From Neocallimastix lanati (nom. inval.) (taxonomy: Eukaryota; Neocallimastigomycota; Neocallimastigomycetes; Neocallimastigales; Neocallimastigaceae), in the NCBI GenBank assembly GCA_016946835.1, contig JACVTC010000117.1, positions 187,501 through 251,500 of the forward strand: a stretch of DNA of 64,000 nt. Direction: 5' to 3'. How positions within the stretch are numbered: the first letter of the stretch is position 1; each line of letters opens with the position of its first letter. This document shows, in pieces, positions 24,424-35,404 of this stretch. Position numbers and translations under genes: made by a program. The notes below the pieces were generated by a model. That model searched no databases, was not told the DNA's origin, and saw nothing but the letters and a program-made list of their open reading frames with translations.

Positions 24424-27400
24424 ATGAAATTAACGGAAATAAATCAAAATATGAAAAAAAAATTTATTAAAAGAGTAAAAGAGGTTTTAACATTATCAGA
24501 AAAAAGTGATGACTTGAATAATTTTATATCGTTTCTAAAAAATAATGAAGATAAACTATGTATTAATGATATTAATAGCAAAGATTTTGATTTATTAATT
24601 TTCGCAATTAATAATAAATGTTCAATTCATTTGATTGAATACATTATAAAGAATTGTAAAAAATATAGAAAAACTTTAAATTATGAAACTGAACAAGGCG
24701 AAATTCCATTATTTTCTGCATTTATCAATGCAATTCCTGAAAAATTAATAAATGATAAATCCATTTTTCAATTACACAAAATAAATTTATTAGTTGTGAA
24801 TATTTTAGTGAAGAATGGGGCAAATATTAATTTTAGTAATAAAAAGGGTGAAAATTTATTAATTTATTTATATAATAAGGGACTATTAAATAATTACTTT
24901 TTTTCAATTTTGTACAATAAAAGAATCAATGTTAGTTATTTTCTTGAAAAACTATATTACAGTTCTTTTAAAAATAGCAATGATAATTGTATTGAAAATA
25001 GTATTGAAAATGTCAATAAAAATAATAATTTAATTACTGAAACTGATAATTTTATACTTAAAAATGATTTCAACAAATATTTGAAAATAATTATTAATGA
25101 ATATAATAAATATATGGAAGAATATATTTTAAATTTAATTCAATTTTCAAAAAATAAAATAGGTATATCAACTAGTCAAATAAAAAATTTATTCAATAAC
25201 ATTAAGAAAAATACTATTCAAATTCCGTTATTATTTTTAAATGAATTAATAAATAAAGAAAAATATGAATACATTAAAGATTTAAAAAATAATAATATAA
25301 AATTATTTAATAATAAATTTCAAATTGATTTTTGTACTTATAAAAAATTAAAAATATATTTAAAACAATTTAATGCAGAAACCAGTTATCTTAGTATAGA
25401 TTATAATAAAGAAGAATTATATAATTGTTTTAATAATAGAGACTATGAAAAAGCTAATTTTATACTAGACCAAGGTTTTGATTTAAATTATGAAAATCAT
25501 GTTTGTGATAATTATTATAATAATTTCATTAAAGCATGTAAAAATTTAAATTTCAAATTTATAAAATACTTAGTTAAACATGGAAATAATATTAATCATA
25601 TAGAAAATTGTTATTATTGCAATGAACCCAAAAACGGTTTATTTTTTTTACTTTCAAGATTAAATTCTATTGTTTCTTATAATTCAAATACTACTGTTAC
25701 TACTACTACTAATAATAATAATAATAACAATAATATTAGTACTAACACAATTACAAATAATAATAAAAATCGAATAAAATCGATAATAAAATATTTATTG
25801 AATCATAATGGGTTATTGTATGAAGAAATTATGAATGAATGCACTAATATTAAAATGAATAATGTCAAATTTTATGAATATTTGATTGAATATGGGTTAG
25901 ATTTATATCAAGAATTAATAGAAAATCAAAATAATTATGTTAATACTAAATATTTAATTGACTATAGTTCATCAAATGTATATTATCCACTTTGTACCTA
26001 TATAAATTTAAATAATATTGAAATTATTAGGTATATTTTAAAAAGTAAAAATAAACCTATACTATTTCGAGAAAATCCTAAAAATTATTACAATTTTTTA
26101 AATTATATTCTTTGTAAAGAAAATAATACTAATACAAGCTTAAAAAATCTAATAAATAATAAAATAGATTTTAATAATCAAATTCCATTATATAAAAATA
26201 AACGTAAAGAAACAATATTAATTGAAGCATGCAATAGTAATAATATAGAAATGGTAAAATATTTAATTAAAAATAATACTGACATAAATAAAGCAGATAA
26301 TATCGGAAATACTCCTTTGATTATTGCATCGAGAAATGGATTTTTTGATATAATTGAATATCTTGTAAAACATGGTGCTGATGTAAATATGAGTAATAAT
26401 AAAAAAGATACACCATTATTAATTGCATGTGAGAATATGCATTATCAAATAGTTAAATACTTTTTAAAACAAAAATGTAATATCAATATGTGTAATATTT
26501 ATGGTTGTACTCCATTAATATTAGCATATAGAAATAAATGGTTGGATATTGTTGAAATATTAATCAAGCGTAATGCAAAAATTAATCCCAATGATAATGA
26601 CAATATTGATAAACTTTTGCATAAAATACATAAAAATTATCAAATGAATAATATTGCATATTGTAATTATAAAAATATTCTTTTAATATTTGCTTGTAAG
26701 AATGGAAATTTGGAAATGATAAAATATTATTTAGAACAAGGAGCTGATATAAATTTTAATAATGTTTATGATAATAACAATACTCCATTAATTATTCTTT
26801 GCCATTATGGTTATTATAAAGTAATTAAATTCTTAATAAATAATAAAAATTACTATAATATGAATATCGATATTAATAAATCTAATAAATTTGGCGAAAC
26901 ACCACTAATGATTGCATGTGAAAATAATAAAATAAGAATTGTAAAATTTCTAATTGATCATGGAGCTGATATAAATTTAATAAACACCATCGGATTTAAT
27001 TCATTAATGGTTTCATGTTATAATGGTCATCGTAAAATTGTAGAATACCTATTGAGTCTTGGTATGAGTGTAAATTTTTGTGATTTGGAAGGATTTACTC
27101 CATTAATGGTAGCATGTATTAATAATCATTTACATATCGTTAAAGATCTTATAAAATCCGGAGCAAATATAAATCAAATGAATATATATGGTATTAACTC
27201 TTTAATGATTTCATGTGGTAATGGATACTTTAGAATTGCGGAATATTTAATTCTAAATAATGCTGTAATTGATAATATTCTGATATCGAATTATGAAGAA
27301 GAGAAATTAAAACAATTAATTAAAAAAGATGAAATAGAGTATTTTGTTGATATTTTACAAAAAAAAATTATAAGTGAAATAGATATATATAAAAATTTAA

Positions 27401-30400
27401 TGAAGATTAACTGTGAAGATGAATATGTGCAGTATTATAAAATCACTCCATTGATGATTGCATGCATTAAAGGAAATGTTAAGATGGTCAAGTATTTAAT
27501 AGATGATGGCGCTAATGTTAATGATATCGGTAAAAATAACTTAACTTCATTAATGATTGCATGCCAATATAATAATTATGACATAATAAAATTATTAATT
27601 GAAAATGACGCTAACATAAATATTCCATATAATTCATCTTCAATGCCATGGATTATTCATAAAAATAATCCATCAAATATTGATTTTAGTAAGGTCAATC
27701 ATGAACGATATACATCACTTCTTTATGTTTGCCATCATCAAAATATTAAAGTTATTAAATATTTAATTAGTCATGGAGCAAATATTAATATTAGTTCTTA
27801 TGATGAGGATACCATATTTTCAATTTGTAAGGGTGAAAATAGAATAAATTTATTAAGATATATTATAAAATATAATAATAATAATAACCAAAGTATAAGT
27901 AAAACAGCGTTTTATTATTATTTGGAAAAAGAAAATTTAAAAGAAATAAAATTTCTTTTAGAAAATGTAGAAGAAATTAATGAATTAATAAAATATGAAA
28001 ATTCTTTATTATTATTAGCATTTAAACATCATGATAAGCAATTTATAAAATATTTAATACAAAATAAAGCAGATATTAAATCAATTAATAAATATATAGG
28101 TTCTTTGGTATTATCAACATTTAAAGAAAATAATGGAGAACTTCTAAATAGTATAATGATGGAAAAAAATAATATTGATGATAATTATTTGAAAACTTTT
28201 ATTTCATCATTAATATTGTTAGTATGTAAAGAAAATGATGTAAAATTTTTGGATTTTTTAAATATAAATTATATTCCAAATATTAATGATTATATGAATA
28301 AAAATGAGAATACGTTATTAATGAAAGCTTGTCAAAATAATCAAATGGATCTAGTTAAATATTTAGTAGAACACAATGCTGATATAAATGAACAATCAGA
28401 TATTGGAAATACAGCGTTAATGTTTGCCTGTGAGAATGGACATGAAGCAATTGTAAAATATTTATTAAAGAATAAATGCGATATCAATATATGTAATCAT
28501 TATGGGTTATCATCATTGGATAAAGCGTGTATGTACAATCATACAAAAATATTTATTTTTTTAATTAAATCTGGAGCAAAAATAATACGTTCGCATGATA
28601 AATTTAAAAAAACTATTCTAATGATGGCATGTGAATTTGGTAGTATTGAAATGGTTCGTTATTTAATCGATTTTGGGGTTGATGTTAATGTAATGAATAT
28701 CAAACGACAAACAGCTTTAATATATGCTTGTAAAAGAGGAAACTATGAAATGGTAAAATATTTAATTGATCATGGTGGTGATAATAATATTATATCGCAG
28801 TATGGAAATACGGCATTATCTTACGCTTGTGAATGTAGTAACGATAGAATTGTTAAATTATTAATAGATCATCAGAGTTTATTAAATATTCATGGTAAAT
28901 ACGGTGAAACTGAGTTTATTAAAGGTTGTAAAAATAACAATATAAAAATAATAAAATATTTAATTAAAGCAAAAGTAAATGTTAATGTTAGAGACAGTTG
29001 TGGATATACTGGATTAATGAGGGCATGTGAAAATGGAAATTATGAAATTGTTAACTTTATCATCGAAAATGGTGCTAATATTCATTTATGCAATGATTAT
29101 GGATATAATGCTTTAATATTATCATGTGATGATGATAATAAAATAAAAATTATTCAAAGATTGATTCAATGTGGTATTGATATTTATCATAGAACAAAAA
29201 AAGGAGGATATACTGGATTGCTGCTGGCATGTGAAAATAAGCAATATAAGATTGCGAAATATTTAATTGAAAATGGGGCTAATGTTAATTGTCATAATTA
29301 CCAACGTATTACACCATTAATGAAGTCATTAATTTCAGAAAATTATGAATTTAGTAAATATTTAATTGAGCATGGTGCCAGTCTCTATAGTATTGATAAA
29401 AATGGTAAATCAGCACTTGATTATTGCATTTCTAATAAAAATTTCGATATGATTAAATATTTAATTGAAAATGATTTAGTTCATGAAATTCAAAGTATTT
29501 ATAATTCTATAAAATATAACCAAGATAAAGAAAATGATCTTATAAAATTGATTTCATATTTAATTGAAAATGGTGCAAATATTAATTCGTCCTGTAATAT
29601 TTTAAATGATGCGTGTATAAATGGTAATTTAAAAATGATAAAATTAATGATAGACTATGGAATGCATTCTGGAATAAATTTAGCATTTAATTCATTATTT
29701 TTTGAAAATATATATTTATTAGAAAATGAAGAGATTGATGAAAGATATTACGAAATACTTCAATATTTTATTGAATATGGTGCTGATATTAATGAAGGTG
29801 AAATGAATGGTGGAATGACTGCATTAATGTATGCATGCAAACATATTAATATAAAAATATTTAAAATATTATTAGAACATGGTGCTGATGTTAAGAAAAC
29901 AGACCATTACGGAAGAAGAGCTCTTGATATAATCTTTTATGAAGTGGATTATTGGAATTTGACTAAGAAAAAGCAAAGTAGTTATTTTGAAATTTTAAAA
30001 CAATTAATTGATAATGGTAGCAATATTAATGAATTGAATATGGATGGAGAAAATCCTTTAATAATAACCTGTAGATCAGGTAATTTTAAAATATTTAAAT
30101 TTTTAATCGAAAATGGTGCTAATATTGATGTTAAAAATAGTGAACAAGAATCCCTACTATATATAGCTTGCAAGCATGGTCATTTTAAATTTGTAAAGTA
30201 TTTAATAGAGAATGGTGCTAATATAAATGAAATAACAATTAATAAAGAAACACTTTTACATGTAGCATGTAAATTCGATTGTTTTGATATTGTCAAATAT
30301 TTAATTAATAATAATATTAGTAATATTAATATTAATTCAATTACAGATGATCATAATACTGCGTTATCTTATTCTTGTAAAAATAATAATTATAAAATCA

Positions 30401-31056
30401 CAAAATTTTTAATTGATCATGGGGCCAATATAGCATTCAATGATGAAAAAGAAAATGAAGAAATACAAATAAAACGAAATAATAAAAATTTACCATTGTA
30501 TTTAGCAATTGAAAATAAAAATTTCAAAATATTTAAATTACTAATTGAACATGAATCTAATTCTCAAGACATTAAATATACAAATTTTAAAATCAATGAT
30601 TTATATAATGATGATAAAAGATCAAAAATTATTAATTATTTAATTGAAAACGGATATTCTATTCTATGTAAGAATGAAAATGAAAACGAAAATGAAAATG
30701 AAAATGAAAATGAAAATGAAAATGAAAATGAAAATGAAAATGAAAATGAAAATGAAAATGAAAATGAAAATGAAAATGAAAATGAAAATGAAAATGAAAA
30801 TGAAAATGAAAATGAAAATGAAAATGAAAATGAAAATGAAAATGAAAATGAAAATGAAAATGAAAATGAAAATGAAAATGAAAATGAAAATGAAAATGAA
30901 AATGAAAATGAAAATGAAAATGAAAATGAAAATGAAAATGAAAATGAAAATGAAAATGAAAATGAAAATGAAAATGAAAATGAAAATGAAAATGAAAATG
31001 AAAATGAAAATGAAAATGAAAATGAAAATGAAAATGAAATAATGAAATTTGAATGA
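24424..31056 (+). CDS. giant ankyrin-repeat protein with Glu-Asn repeat tail
   Basis: A single uninterrupted 2210-residue frame starting MKLTEINQNMKKKFIKRVKE, preceded by a TATAAA-like sequence (ATTATAAAAG) about 10 bp upstream. By eye it holds about 40 ankyrin repeats, for example ETPLMIACENNKIRIVKFLI, NTALMFACENGHEAIVKYLL and KTILMMACEFGSIEMVRYLI. These run from roughly residue 90 to 2060 with a few degenerate or expanded units and one short poly-Thr/Asn insert (~residue 425). No signal peptide, membrane span or enzymatic domain is seen, so it is probably a cytosolic scaffold; partners are unknown. Residues ~2085-2205 are (Glu-Asn)n. The lack of introns contrasts with most fungal genes here. 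It may belong to the large ankyrin families of gut fungi; an acquired origin cannot be excluded. Confidence 0.9.
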   Translation: MKLTEINQNMKKKFIKRVKEVLTLSEKSDDLNNFISFLKNNEDKLCINDINSKDFDLLIFAINNKCSIHLIEYIIKNCKKYRKTLNYETEQGEIPLFSAFINAIPEKLINDKSIFQLHKINLLVVNILVKNGANINFSNKKGENLLIYLYNKGLLNNYFFSILYNKRINVSYFLEKLYYSSFKNSNDNCIENSIENVNKNNNLITETDNFILKNDFNKYLKIIINEYNKYMEEYILNLIQFSKNKIGISTSQIKNLFNNIKKNTIQIPLLFLNELINKEKYEYIKDLKNNNIKLFNNKFQIDFCTYKKLKIYLKQFNAETSYLSIDYNKEELYNCFNNRDYEKANFILDQGFDLNYENHVCDNYYNNFIKACKNLNFKFIKYLVKHGNNINHIENCYYCNEPKNGLFFLLSRLNSIVSYNSNTTVTTTTNNNNNNNNISTNTITNNNKNRIKSIIKYLLNHNGLLYEEIMNECTNIKMNNVKFYEYLIEYGLDLYQELIENQNNYVNTKYLIDYSSSNVYYPLCTYINLNNIEIIRYILKSKNKPILFRENPKNYYNFLNYILCKENNTNTSLKNLINNKIDFNNQIPLYKNKRKETILIEACNSNNIEMVKYLIKNNTDINKADNIGNTPLIIASRNGFFDIIEYLVKHGADVNMSNNKKDTPLLIACENMHYQIVKYFLKQKCNINMCNIYGCTPLILAYRNKWLDIVEILIKRNAKINPNDNDNIDKLLHKIHKNYQMNNIAYCNYKNILLIFACKNGNLEMIKYYLEQGADINFNNVYDNNNTPLIILCHYGYYKVIKFLINNKNYYNMNIDINKSNKFGETPLMIACENNKIRIVKFLIDHGADINLINTIGFNSLMVSCYNGHRKIVEYLLSLGMSVNFCDLEGFTPLMVACINNHLHIVKDLIKSGANINQMNIYGINSLMISCGNGYFRIAEYLILNNAVIDNILISNYEEEKLKQLIKKDEIEYFVDILQKKIISEIDIYKNLMKINCEDEYVQYYKITPLMIACIKGNVKMVKYLIDDGANVNDIGKNNLTSLMIACQYNNYDIIKLLIENDANINIPYNSSSMPWIIHKNNPSNIDFSKVNHERYTSLLYVCHHQNIKVIKYLISHGANINISSYDEDTIFSICKGENRINLLRYIIKYNNNNNQSISKTAFYYYLEKENLKEIKFLLENVEEINELIKYENSLLLLAFKHHDKQFIKYLIQNKADIKSINKYIGSLVLSTFKENNGELLNSIMMEKNNIDDNYLKTFISSLILLVCKENDVKFLDFLNINYIPNINDYMNKNENTLLMKACQNNQMDLVKYLVEHNADINEQSDIGNTALMFACENGHEAIVKYLLKNKCDINICNHYGLSSLDKACMYNHTKIFIFLIKSGAKIIRSHDKFKKTILMMACEFGSIEMVRYLIDFGVDVNVMNIKRQTALIYACKRGNYEMVKYLIDHGGDNNIISQYGNTALSYACECSNDRIVKLLIDHQSLLNIHGKYGETEFIKGCKNNNIKIIKYLIKAKVNVNVRDSCGYTGLMRACENGNYEIVNFIIENGANIHLCNDYGYNALILSCDDDNKIKIIQRLIQCGIDIYHRTKKGGYTGLLLACENKQYKIAKYLIENGANVNCHNYQRITPLMKSLISENYEFSKYLIEHGASLYSIDKNGKSALDYCISNKNFDMIKYLIENDLVHEIQSIYNSIKYNQDKENDLIKLISYLIENGANINSSCNILNDACINGNLKMIKLMIDYGMHSGINLAFNSLFFENIYLLENEEIDERYYEILQYFIEYGADINEGEMNGGMTALMYACKHINIKIFKILLEHGADVKKTDHYGRRALDIIFYEVDYWNLTKKKQSSYFEILKQLIDNGSNINELNMDGENPLIITCRSGNFKIFKFLIENGANIDVKNSEQESLLYIACKHGHFKFVKYLIENGANINEITINKETLLHVACKFDCFDIVKYLINNNISNININSITDDHNTALSYSCKNNNYKITKFLIDHGANIAFNDEKENEEIQIKRNNKNLPLYLAIENKNFKIFKLLIEHESNSQDIKYTNFKINDLYNDDKRSKIINYLIENGYSILCKNENENENENENENENENENENENENENENENENENENENENENENENENENENENENENENENENENENENENENENENENENENENENENENENENENENENENENENENENENENENENEIMKFE
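30676..31038 (+). repeat. in-frame (GAAAAT)n hexanucleotide repeat, ~60 units
   Basis: About 363 bp of almost perfect GAAAAT units encode alternating Glu-Asn. Only one synonymous interruption (AAC) is visible near the start. The +1 frame reads Lys-Met repeatedly without a stop and two reverse frames are also open, so the long antisense and alternate-frame ORFs here are repeat artefacts. Confidence 0.95.
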
Positions 31057-31129
31057 AAAATTAACATGAATATAAATATAAATTTAGATTTATTAATAAA
31101 AATAGTTTTTTATTTTTAATATATTTATG

Positions 31130-31335
31130 TGATAAAATAATATAAATACTTTTTATAACTTTTTTTCTACTGTTGTTTTTAATATCAGATGTCCAGGTAC
31201 CTTGCTTCCAAGAACCTTCTAAATAATTTGAACTAATAACTTTATTGATAATATTAAATTTTCCAATATCAATACTAATACCATATCTTAATAGTTCCTT
31301 ACCATAGATAAGATTATTAGTTGGATTAAACTGAC
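31130..31335 (-). pseudogene. unidentified gene fragment
   Basis: The minus strand reads continuously as a protein-like stretch (FNPTNNLIYGKELLRYGISI, then IGKFNIINKVIS, NYLEGSWKQGTWTSD). Its composition (Gly, Trp, Thr, Leu) is unlike the surrounding AT noise. It is bounded upstream by stops, and further broken protein-like pieces follow to about 31600 (such as YYNDEDLNYYKDDRHIIMWY). No family recognised; likely the remnant of a dead gene or element. Confidence 0.4.
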
Positions 31336-32069
31336 TTTACGAGTTGTAAGGAATAGAGATTCTTTATTCAATGTATGGGACATTAATTAAATTCTTGATA
31401 ACTGTATTAAAAATTTTTTTATTATATTTTGCTTAATTGCATATTTTAATTTTTGAAATACCACATTATTATGTGCCTGTCATCTTTATAATAATTTAAA
31501 TCCTCATCATTATAATAACTTTCTTATTCTTAATGACGTTATTTTCAACAAGCCTGTTGATATATCTCATTTAAAAAGTTTTTTTTTTTTTTACTCGTAT
31601 TACTTTTTATAATAATCCTTAGAAAAAATAAACTTGAAAATAATACAAAACCTGACATTTTAAATAAAGAAAAGTTATTTGTTTTTATAATATAAAATTT
31701 TAATGTATCTTTATAATATATTTTATAATTATTTTTTTTATTATTATTATTATTATTATAAATAAAAATATATTTGTTTTATTATTATATAATTGAATAA
31801 TGATTAATTTATTTATTTATTATTAAAATTAGATAAAATAAAAAAATTTTACATAAGTATTAGAAATTATTTTTTTTATTTTTTTTTTTTTTTTTAAAAT
31901 CAAATTAAAAATGTTAAAAATAAATTTTTTGTTTAAAAAAAAAAAAAATTTATATTTTATATTTAGATATAATGTTCTATATTATAAAAATTTATATTAT
32001 TTTATTACCATAAAAAATAATAATAATAATAATAATAATAAAAAATAATACAATATGTTTAAAAGAAAA

Positions 32070-32106
<37 letters not shown>

Positions 32107-32177
32107 AAAATGAATTATAAAATTCATTCAAAAAAAAAATTTTTTTTTTTTTTTGAACTTTTCATAATATGTATTAA

Positions 32178-32241
32178 TTTGAATAATAGAGGTTATCATT
32201 GATTTAGATTTTTAAATCAATGATAACCTCTATTATTCAAA
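32178..32241. repeat. perfect 29-bp hairpin
   Basis: Arms 32178-32206 and 32213-32241 are exact reverse complements separated by a 6-nt loop. The arm contains the non-simple core AGAGGTTATCATTGATT. There is no T-run exactly positioned to argue for a Pol III or intrinsic terminator. It could be a foldback element or a small-RNA precursor. Confidence 0.85.
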
Positions 32242-32322
32242 CACTAATGGTTAGGTTTAATAATAAAATTCAAAAAAAAAAAGAAATTCAAAAAAAAAAA
32301 GAAAATATATATATATGTATAT

Positions 32323-32354
<32 letters not shown>

Positions 32355-32390
32355 ATATTTCTTCAAAATATATATAAATATAAGGATGTA

Positions 32391-32840
32391 GTGCATTTCA
32401 GAACAAAGCTTTAAATGAAATGTGACGTATTTTAATAAACTGTTGATGTAAGGATGCTTAAATTATTTTTAATCAATAAATAAAAATATTTAAATTTATT
32501 ATAAATAATAAAATAATATCTAATAATATTTAATTTTTAAAAAAAAAAAAATATGATTAAATATTATTAAAACAACAGATATTAAAATATTTTTTTATTT
32601 AAAATTAATAATATTTAATAATATTTCATTTTAAAGTCCTATTTTAATATTTTTTATTAAAATAATAAAAAAATAATATTTAAAACAATTTTTTTAATAC
32701 ATTTTGTTAAAAATAATATTTAATAGTATTTAATTTTAAAGTTATATTTTATTATTTTTGGTTAAAATAATAATAATATTTAATAATATTTGATTTATTT
32801 ATTATAAATAATGTATTTATGTGAAAATTTTTTCTGTTTA

Positions 32841-32871
<31 letters not shown>

Positions 32872-32993
32872 TTAACCCATTATTTCTATTTTTACTGATT
32901 TATTTACAATTATTTAAAAAAAAATAAAAATGTGGTGCGTTAAACTCTGAAATAAATTTTTATTTATAAGTCACGTTCCGAAATGCAACATTC
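32391..32993. mobile_element. candidate non-autonomous element with ~14-bp inverted ends
   Basis: GTGCATTTCAGAAC at 32391 and, inverted, GTTCCGAAATGCAAC near 32979-32993 match at 13 of about 14 positions. They bracket ~600 bp of non-coding AT sequence. The motif recurs at 44.43-44.49 kb and, as CATTTCGAAATGCAC, at 11.3 kb. Target-site duplication not established. Confidence 0.35.
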
Positions 32994-34124
32994 CCTAAAA
33001 AAAAAAATCATAATTTAAAATAATAAAAAAAATATTATAAACAAATAATAAATTATAGAATAAAGTTTCTTAAATTTAAATATTATATTAGTAATTTAAT
33101 GATTATACCTTATATATTATAAATAAAATATTAATTTATTATTTTCTTAATAAAATTGTTTTTTTTTTTTTTTTTTTTTTTTGAAAGAATAAAACTTCCC
33201 AATTTTAAAAAATTTTATTTATTTTTATTGATTATAATATTCATATTAATAATTTGTTAATATTACTATGAATATTATAATTAAGCCCAATTGGATAAAT
33301 ATTATATATAAACCTTTTTTGTTGCTTTTTTCAATTGAAATTAAAAATGAAATATTAATTATTATTAATATATAAAAAATATGAAATCTATTATTTTTAT
33401 AATCATTTATATTTGCTATTATTAAAACATTTAATTTATTGATAATTAATAAAAATATTTAATTATATTGTATTTTTAAATTTTAAAAAAAAAAAAAATT
33501 GGTATTTTTAATATTTAATTTTTATAAAGAATGAATATTATTTATTTTAAATAAACTAATATTTATATATGTAATTTATTTAGTATAAATTATTGAAATA
33601 ATTTTATTATATTTCATATAATATTTATATTATATCATTATATGTAGAGTTACACATATAAATGTGATACATTAAAAGTTACGCATTAAATAAATAAAAT
33701 ATAATTAATATAATTATCAATGTAAATATTAAAATAAATAATAAAAAATAATAAATAAATCATAAAAAAATATTTGCTAAAATTTTTAGTTAAGGATTAT
33801 TGTTATAAAAATAAAATACGAAATTGATCTAGAATAAAAAAGTTTAATACTTTTAAAAATATTGATTTATCTTTAAATAAAAATTTTATATATTATTTTT
33901 TTTATTAATTGATAAATTAAGTATATATCTTATCATAAAAATATGAAATTTAATTTAAATATAATATGAAATATAAATATATAAATAAACAATAATATAA
34001 TTATTATTAAACAATAATCAAAATCTATTGTTATATATTTTAATAAAAAATTTTATTATATGATAACTTTAAAAATTAATATTTTTATCCAAGTAAATTC
34101 TTTTTATATTTAATTGCTAAAAAA

Positions 34125-34132
34125 TATAAAAG
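34125..34132 (+). promoter_or_regulatory. TATA box of array gene 1
   Basis: TATAAAAG followed by AGTCAATTTTTTCTTTC, at the same place ~125 bp before the ATG in all four array units, where flanking DNA has diverged more. Confidence 0.6.
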
Positions 34133-34253
34133 AGTCAATTTTTTCTTTCAAATATATTTTATTTAAACAATTATATTTATAATAATATAATTATTAATTA
34201 TAAATAGAAATTAAAAAATTAAATTTAAATCAAAGTTAATAATATAATTCAAA

Positions 34254-34898
34254 ATGAAATTCCAAACCGCTTTAGTTTTTGCTGTTGCTGCTTCTTTTGC
34301 TTTCGCTCAAGTTTCTGATGTTGAAGATGATGTTAGTAATGATTTAACTGATAAGAGTAACGAATCTGATGTTGAAGAAACTCCAAAAATTATTAAAGTT
34401 TCAAAATCTTCAACAATTCCAAAAAGTAGTGATGATGATAATGAGACCGAAGATACTCCAGATAATGAATTAGATACTGAATTAGATACTCCAGCTGATG
34501 ATGACAAAACTGATGATGACAAAACTGAAACTGAAATTGACACTCCAGCTGATGATGACAAAACTAAAAATGATGAAACTGAAGATGATAAGCCAGCTGA
34601 TGATACAGCTGATGCTGAAAATTCCGATGATTATGGAGATGATAATAATAAACTTGAAGATTCAACAGATGGTGCAGAAGATTCAGATGATTACCAAGAT
34701 GAAGGTAATTCAGTTGATGATTTAGATGCACCATCAGCAGCAGCTGAAGAATCAGAAGAAGAAGAAGATAATAGTAACACAATTGTTGCTGGAGCAGCCG
34801 CCGGAGCAGCAGCAGCAGCTGCAGGTATTTTCGTCTGGATCAAAAGATCTAAGCAAGATAACATAGAAGATGTTCGTTCTCAATTTAACATGGCATAA
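34254..34898 (+). CDS. acidic single-pass membrane protein, array copy 1
   Basis: 214 residues. Signal peptide MKFQTALVFAVAASFAFAQ (cleavage probably after AFA). Residues ~20-170 are an Asp/Glu/Ser/Thr-rich ectodomain with TPADDDKTDDDKTETEID-type repeats. A membrane segment, TIVAGAAAGAAAAAAGIFVW (~175-195), is then followed by a basic KRSKQD stop-transfer and a short tail ending FNMA. This topology predicts a type I plasma-membrane or wall-associated protein with a highly acidic, probably disordered exterior, rich in Ser/Thr for O-glycosylation. No family recognised. The gene is much less AT-rich than its surroundings and intronless. Protein sequence is identical to copy 4. Confidence 0.85.
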   Translation: MKFQTALVFAVAASFAFAQVSDVEDDVSNDLTDKSNESDVEETPKIIKVSKSSTIPKSSDDDNETEDTPDNELDTELDTPADDDKTDDDKTETEIDTPADDDKTKNDETEDDKPADDTADAENSDDYGDDNNKLEDSTDGAEDSDDYQDEGNSVDDLDAPSAAAEESEEEEDNSNTIVAGAAAGAAAAAAGIFVWIKRSKQDNIEDVRSQFNMA

Positions 34899-34955
34899 AT
34901 AATTTAAGAATACTAAAATTTATAGATATTTTCATTTTGATTTATATTATTAATT

Positions 34956-35167
34956 ATTATGAAAAAAAATATACATAATAGAAAAGATTAAACCTAAAAT
35001 TAATTAAAAAAAAATTAAAAGTATTAATTTAAGATAATAAATAAAGAAATAATAAAAAATGATTATGAAAAAAAATATACATAATAGAAAAGATTAAACC
35101 TAAAATTAATTAAAAAAAAATTAAAAGTATTAATTTAAGATAATAAATAAAGAAATAATAAAAAATG
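34956..35167. repeat. 106-bp tandem duplication in the 3' flank of array unit 1
   Basis: The block beginning ATTATGAAAAAAAATATACA occurs twice in direct succession (34956 and 35062) and once only in units 2 and 3, so it arose after the units separated. Confidence 0.85.
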
Positions 35168-35404
35168 ATAACATTAATATAAGATTTTAAATAAAATAAT
35201 AATTAAAAAGTTATAAAGCATTAATTTAAGATTTTAAATAAAATAATAATAAAAAATGATAACATTAATATATGATTTTAAATGAAATAATAATAAAAAA
35301 TGATTGAGATATTTAATAAGAAGTCATCTTTATATTATTTAATATATTTGTGTAATAATATTTTGTATATTCTTTTTATTTGTAATTAAAAATGTTTATT
35401 TTAT

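Larger units (their letters stand above)
31336..33799. other. gene-poor region between ankyrin gene and tandem array
   Basis: Apart from decayed pieces up to ~31600, a perfect hairpin at 32178 and a candidate foldback element at 32391, it holds only AT-rich sequence with long poly-A (about 32069-32100, 32847-32870) and poly-T runs. Confidence 0.5.

Noticed and set aside
25700-25770. Intron within the ankyrin gene at the Thr/Asn-rich stretch
   Set aside because: The frame stays open and continuous across it; low-complexity coding insert is simpler.
30636-31067. Long minus-strand Phe-Ser repeat frame and plus-strand Lys-Met repeat frame
   Set aside because: Both are alternate readings of the GAAAAT microsatellite inside the ankyrin gene.
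34307-34782. Opposite-strand and shifted frames within the array genes (repeated in each copy)
   Set aside because: They mirror the acidic repeat codons (GAT/GAA) and recur only because the genes do.
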